A stretch of 60,257 nt of DNA, from positions 1-60,257 of the forward strand of contig JAFTVV010000006.1 in assembly GCA_017465625.1 (NCBI GenBank). The letters are read 5' to 3'. A model generated the notes under the pieces. That model did not search any database and had not been told where the DNA came from. It worked only from the letters and a program-made list of their open reading frames with translations. Below are positions 59,171 through 60,257 of this stretch, in pieces. This stretch comes from Oscillospiraceae bacterium (GTDB taxonomy: Bacteria; Bacillota; Clostridia; Oscillospirales; Oscillospiraceae). The translations under genes were made by a program, and so were the position numbers. The stretch's first letter is position 1. Each line of letters starts with the position of its first letter.

Positions 59171-60110
59171 AGAAGTCTCTCCAATACAAATGGGGGTGTG
59201 GGTGCTTTGCGCAATGGTTGGTCCGATGTGCTTGCTGGCAGGTCATATCTCCTGGCTGATGGCAATCAGCGTCGGTTTGCTGTGCCTTGTGTTGTGCTTT
59301 GTAATGTGGACTGTGCCGCAAAAGGACCTCTGCAAAGCGTTCTGCGTTATAGAATATATGGGCGCAGTGTTGGTGCTGGGCTATTTCACCCGTTGGTCAG
59401 CGGATTTGTGGCCAACGGGAAGAGGGTATCCCACCGTGCCGATGACGATGCTTTTTATCGCAGTATTTGCCGCACTGAACGGAACGCAGGGGGCGGCACG
59501 AATCTCCTGCGTACTGGCCTATCTGCTGATTCTGCTGTACTCAATTGTGCTTGCGGCAGGTTTGGAGCAGATTGACGGTGAACATTTACACACAGAAAAT
59601 ACTGCAATTCCAATGGCGGCGGTAGCAGTGCTGCTGCTTCCTGCAGGCGTGTGGCTTTTGCCGGTAAAAGCAAAGGGTATTTCAAAAAACTTTTTAATAG
59701 GTGCAGGGGTGCTGTTTGCCGCACTGTGTGTCTGGACAAGTGGCATCCTGACAGAGGCAGCAGCGGCAAAACTGAAATGGCCGTTTTACGAGGCTACAAA
59801 AAGCCTGAGCTTTTTGGGCATCGCAGAACGATTTGAAGCACTGGTCAGTGTGGCATCCACAATGAGCTTCTTTGCGCTCTATAGCTATCTTTTGAGCATA
59901 GCCGGTGCAATGACAGAACGAATCAAAAGCGGATGGGGGAAAGGCGGCATCATTACTGCGGCGGCAGCGGCAGGCGCAATAATGCCATTTGCCCATAAGC
60001 TGCGTATTGCCGCGGTACTTACCGCCATTTTACTGTGGGGAATTATACCGCTGACAAGTCATTTTAACAAAGTGACAAAAAAATACAAAAAAGATAAAAA
60101 AAGTGCTTGA
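59160..60110 (+). CDS. GerB-like spore germination permease subunit
   Basis: A 316-residue membrane protein with about nine or ten hydrophobic segments, the design of the GerAB/APC-type endospore germination family. It begins IQMGVWVLCAMVGPM with TTG 59160 behind GGGAGG. It is shorter than typical GerB proteins (about 365) and lacks an obvious family signature, so the call depends on topology and its place after gerA. A lysine-rich tail (KKYKKDKK) closes it. The stop codon overlaps the -35 box of the following promoter. Confidence 0.65.
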   Translation: MFRKEVSPIQMGVWVLCAMVGPMCLLAGHISWLMAISVGLLCLVLCFVMWTVPQKDLCKAFCVIEYMGAVLVLGYFTRWSADLWPTGRGYPTVPMTMLFIAVFAALNGTQGAARISCVLAYLLILLYSIVLAAGLEQIDGEHLHTENTAIPMAAVAVLLLPAGVWLLPVKAKGISKNFLIGAGVLFAALCVWTSGILTEAAAAKLKWPFYEATKSLSFLGIAERFEALVSVASTMSFFALYSYLLSIAGAMTERIKSGWGKGGIITAAAAAGAIMPFAHKLRIAAVLTAILLWGIIPLTSHFNKVTKKYKKDKKSA

Positions 60111-60135
60111 CAATGAGAAAACACCGTGATAGAAT
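60107..60135 (+). promoter_or_regulatory. Strong promoter, probably of an rRNA operon
   Basis: TTGACA (60107-60112) and TAGAAT (60130-60135) are 17 bases apart. The -35 box overlaps the TGA of the gerB-like gene. The downstream 120 bases look like an rRNA leader, so this is likely a ribosomal RNA promoter. Confidence 0.7.
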
Positions 60136-60257
60136 AAGCAAGCTAACCGCGAGGCGGTAGCGGCTGTACCTTGTAAATTGAATAACGCAAAGACGAAATG
60201 AACACCTTGGACAATTTAAATGGATTGTTTAAGCGAGAAATCGAAATAACAGCCAAC
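60136..60257 (+). other. Probable 5' leader of an rRNA operon (16S gene beyond the window)
   Basis: No coding frame is seen. The stretch contains ACCTTGTAAATTGAATA, of the type often found in spacers around Clostridia rRNA genes (compare ACCTTGAAAACTGAATA). No 16S sequence is visible, so the gene must start outside. The call is inference. Confidence 0.5.

Noticed and set aside
1-60257. CRISPR arrays, insertion sequences, prophage and complete tRNA genes
   Set aside because: No repeat-spacer series, transposase, integrase or phage structural genes and no cloverleaf-like tRNA were noticed on either strand. A covariance-model search would be needed to exclude tRNAs fully.

Overview
The window looks like chromosome from a low-GC-phylum, Gram-positive anaerobe of the class Clostridia, most likely an Oscillospirales-type gut bacterium. 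Supporting signs are SepF, DivIVA, RNase J, GdpP, a T-box leader, a GerA-type spore germination operon, a typical clostridial cysteine-repeat surface protein, and an intergenic GGCTCCCC...GAGGGG repeat of the kind common in that order. The species is not identified, and the order-level placement is inference.

Layout. 1-7.3 kb is a pyruvate/lipoate node: the end of an L-lactate dehydrogenase gene, a divergent lipoate-protein ligase, a DeoR-type regulator, and an E2-E1 pair of a 2-oxo-acid dehydrogenase complex with two lipoyl domains and a fused alpha-beta E1; no E3 gene is present. The regulator gene and the E2-E1 promoter share the same operator-like inverted repeat. 6.7-11.8 kb holds an MBL-fold hydrolase, a C_GCAxxG_C_C protein, an alpha/beta hydrolase, an acyl-CoA ligase and an aldo/keto reductase with Fe-S motifs. 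11.8-24.8 kb is a long minus-strand housekeeping run (miaB, mutS, CPBP protease, mutL, miaA, hfq, yggS, sepF, divIVA, then T-box plus ileS). 24.9-26.2 kb is a PrsA/SurA-like foldase. 26.2-34.3 kb is a second minus-strand run (gdpP, rplI, dnaB, tilS, ftsH, dus and a 29-residue membrane peptide).

34.4-40.2 kb reads plus: RNase J, a CBS protein behind a large palindromic operator, then an XRE regulator, 5-formyl-THF cyclo-ligase and small poorly known genes. 40.3-46.0 kb is a compact L-rhamnose operon (rhaB, rhaA, aldolase-dehydrogenase fusion, PHP protein). 46.1-54.5 kb has cardiolipin synthase, a tiny DNA-binding-like protein on the minus strand, proS, a phosphopantetheinyl transferase and a 1410-residue secreted putative cysteine protease. 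54.6-57.1 kb is cysteine desulfurase and mnmE on the minus strand. 57.3-60.1 kb is a reduced gerA-type operon, whose last stop codon overlaps the -35 box of a strong promoter with rRNA-operon leader character at the window end.

No CRISPR array, insertion sequence, prophage or complete RNA gene was seen. The most interesting material is in the regulatory DNA (shared DeoR operator; palindrome at the CBS gene; inverted repeat bracketing the protease promoter), the unusual E1 enzyme, the secreted protease, the nested inverted repeat at 7.9-8.0 kb, the reduced germination operon, and two unlisted short genes at 26.2 and 47.7 kb.
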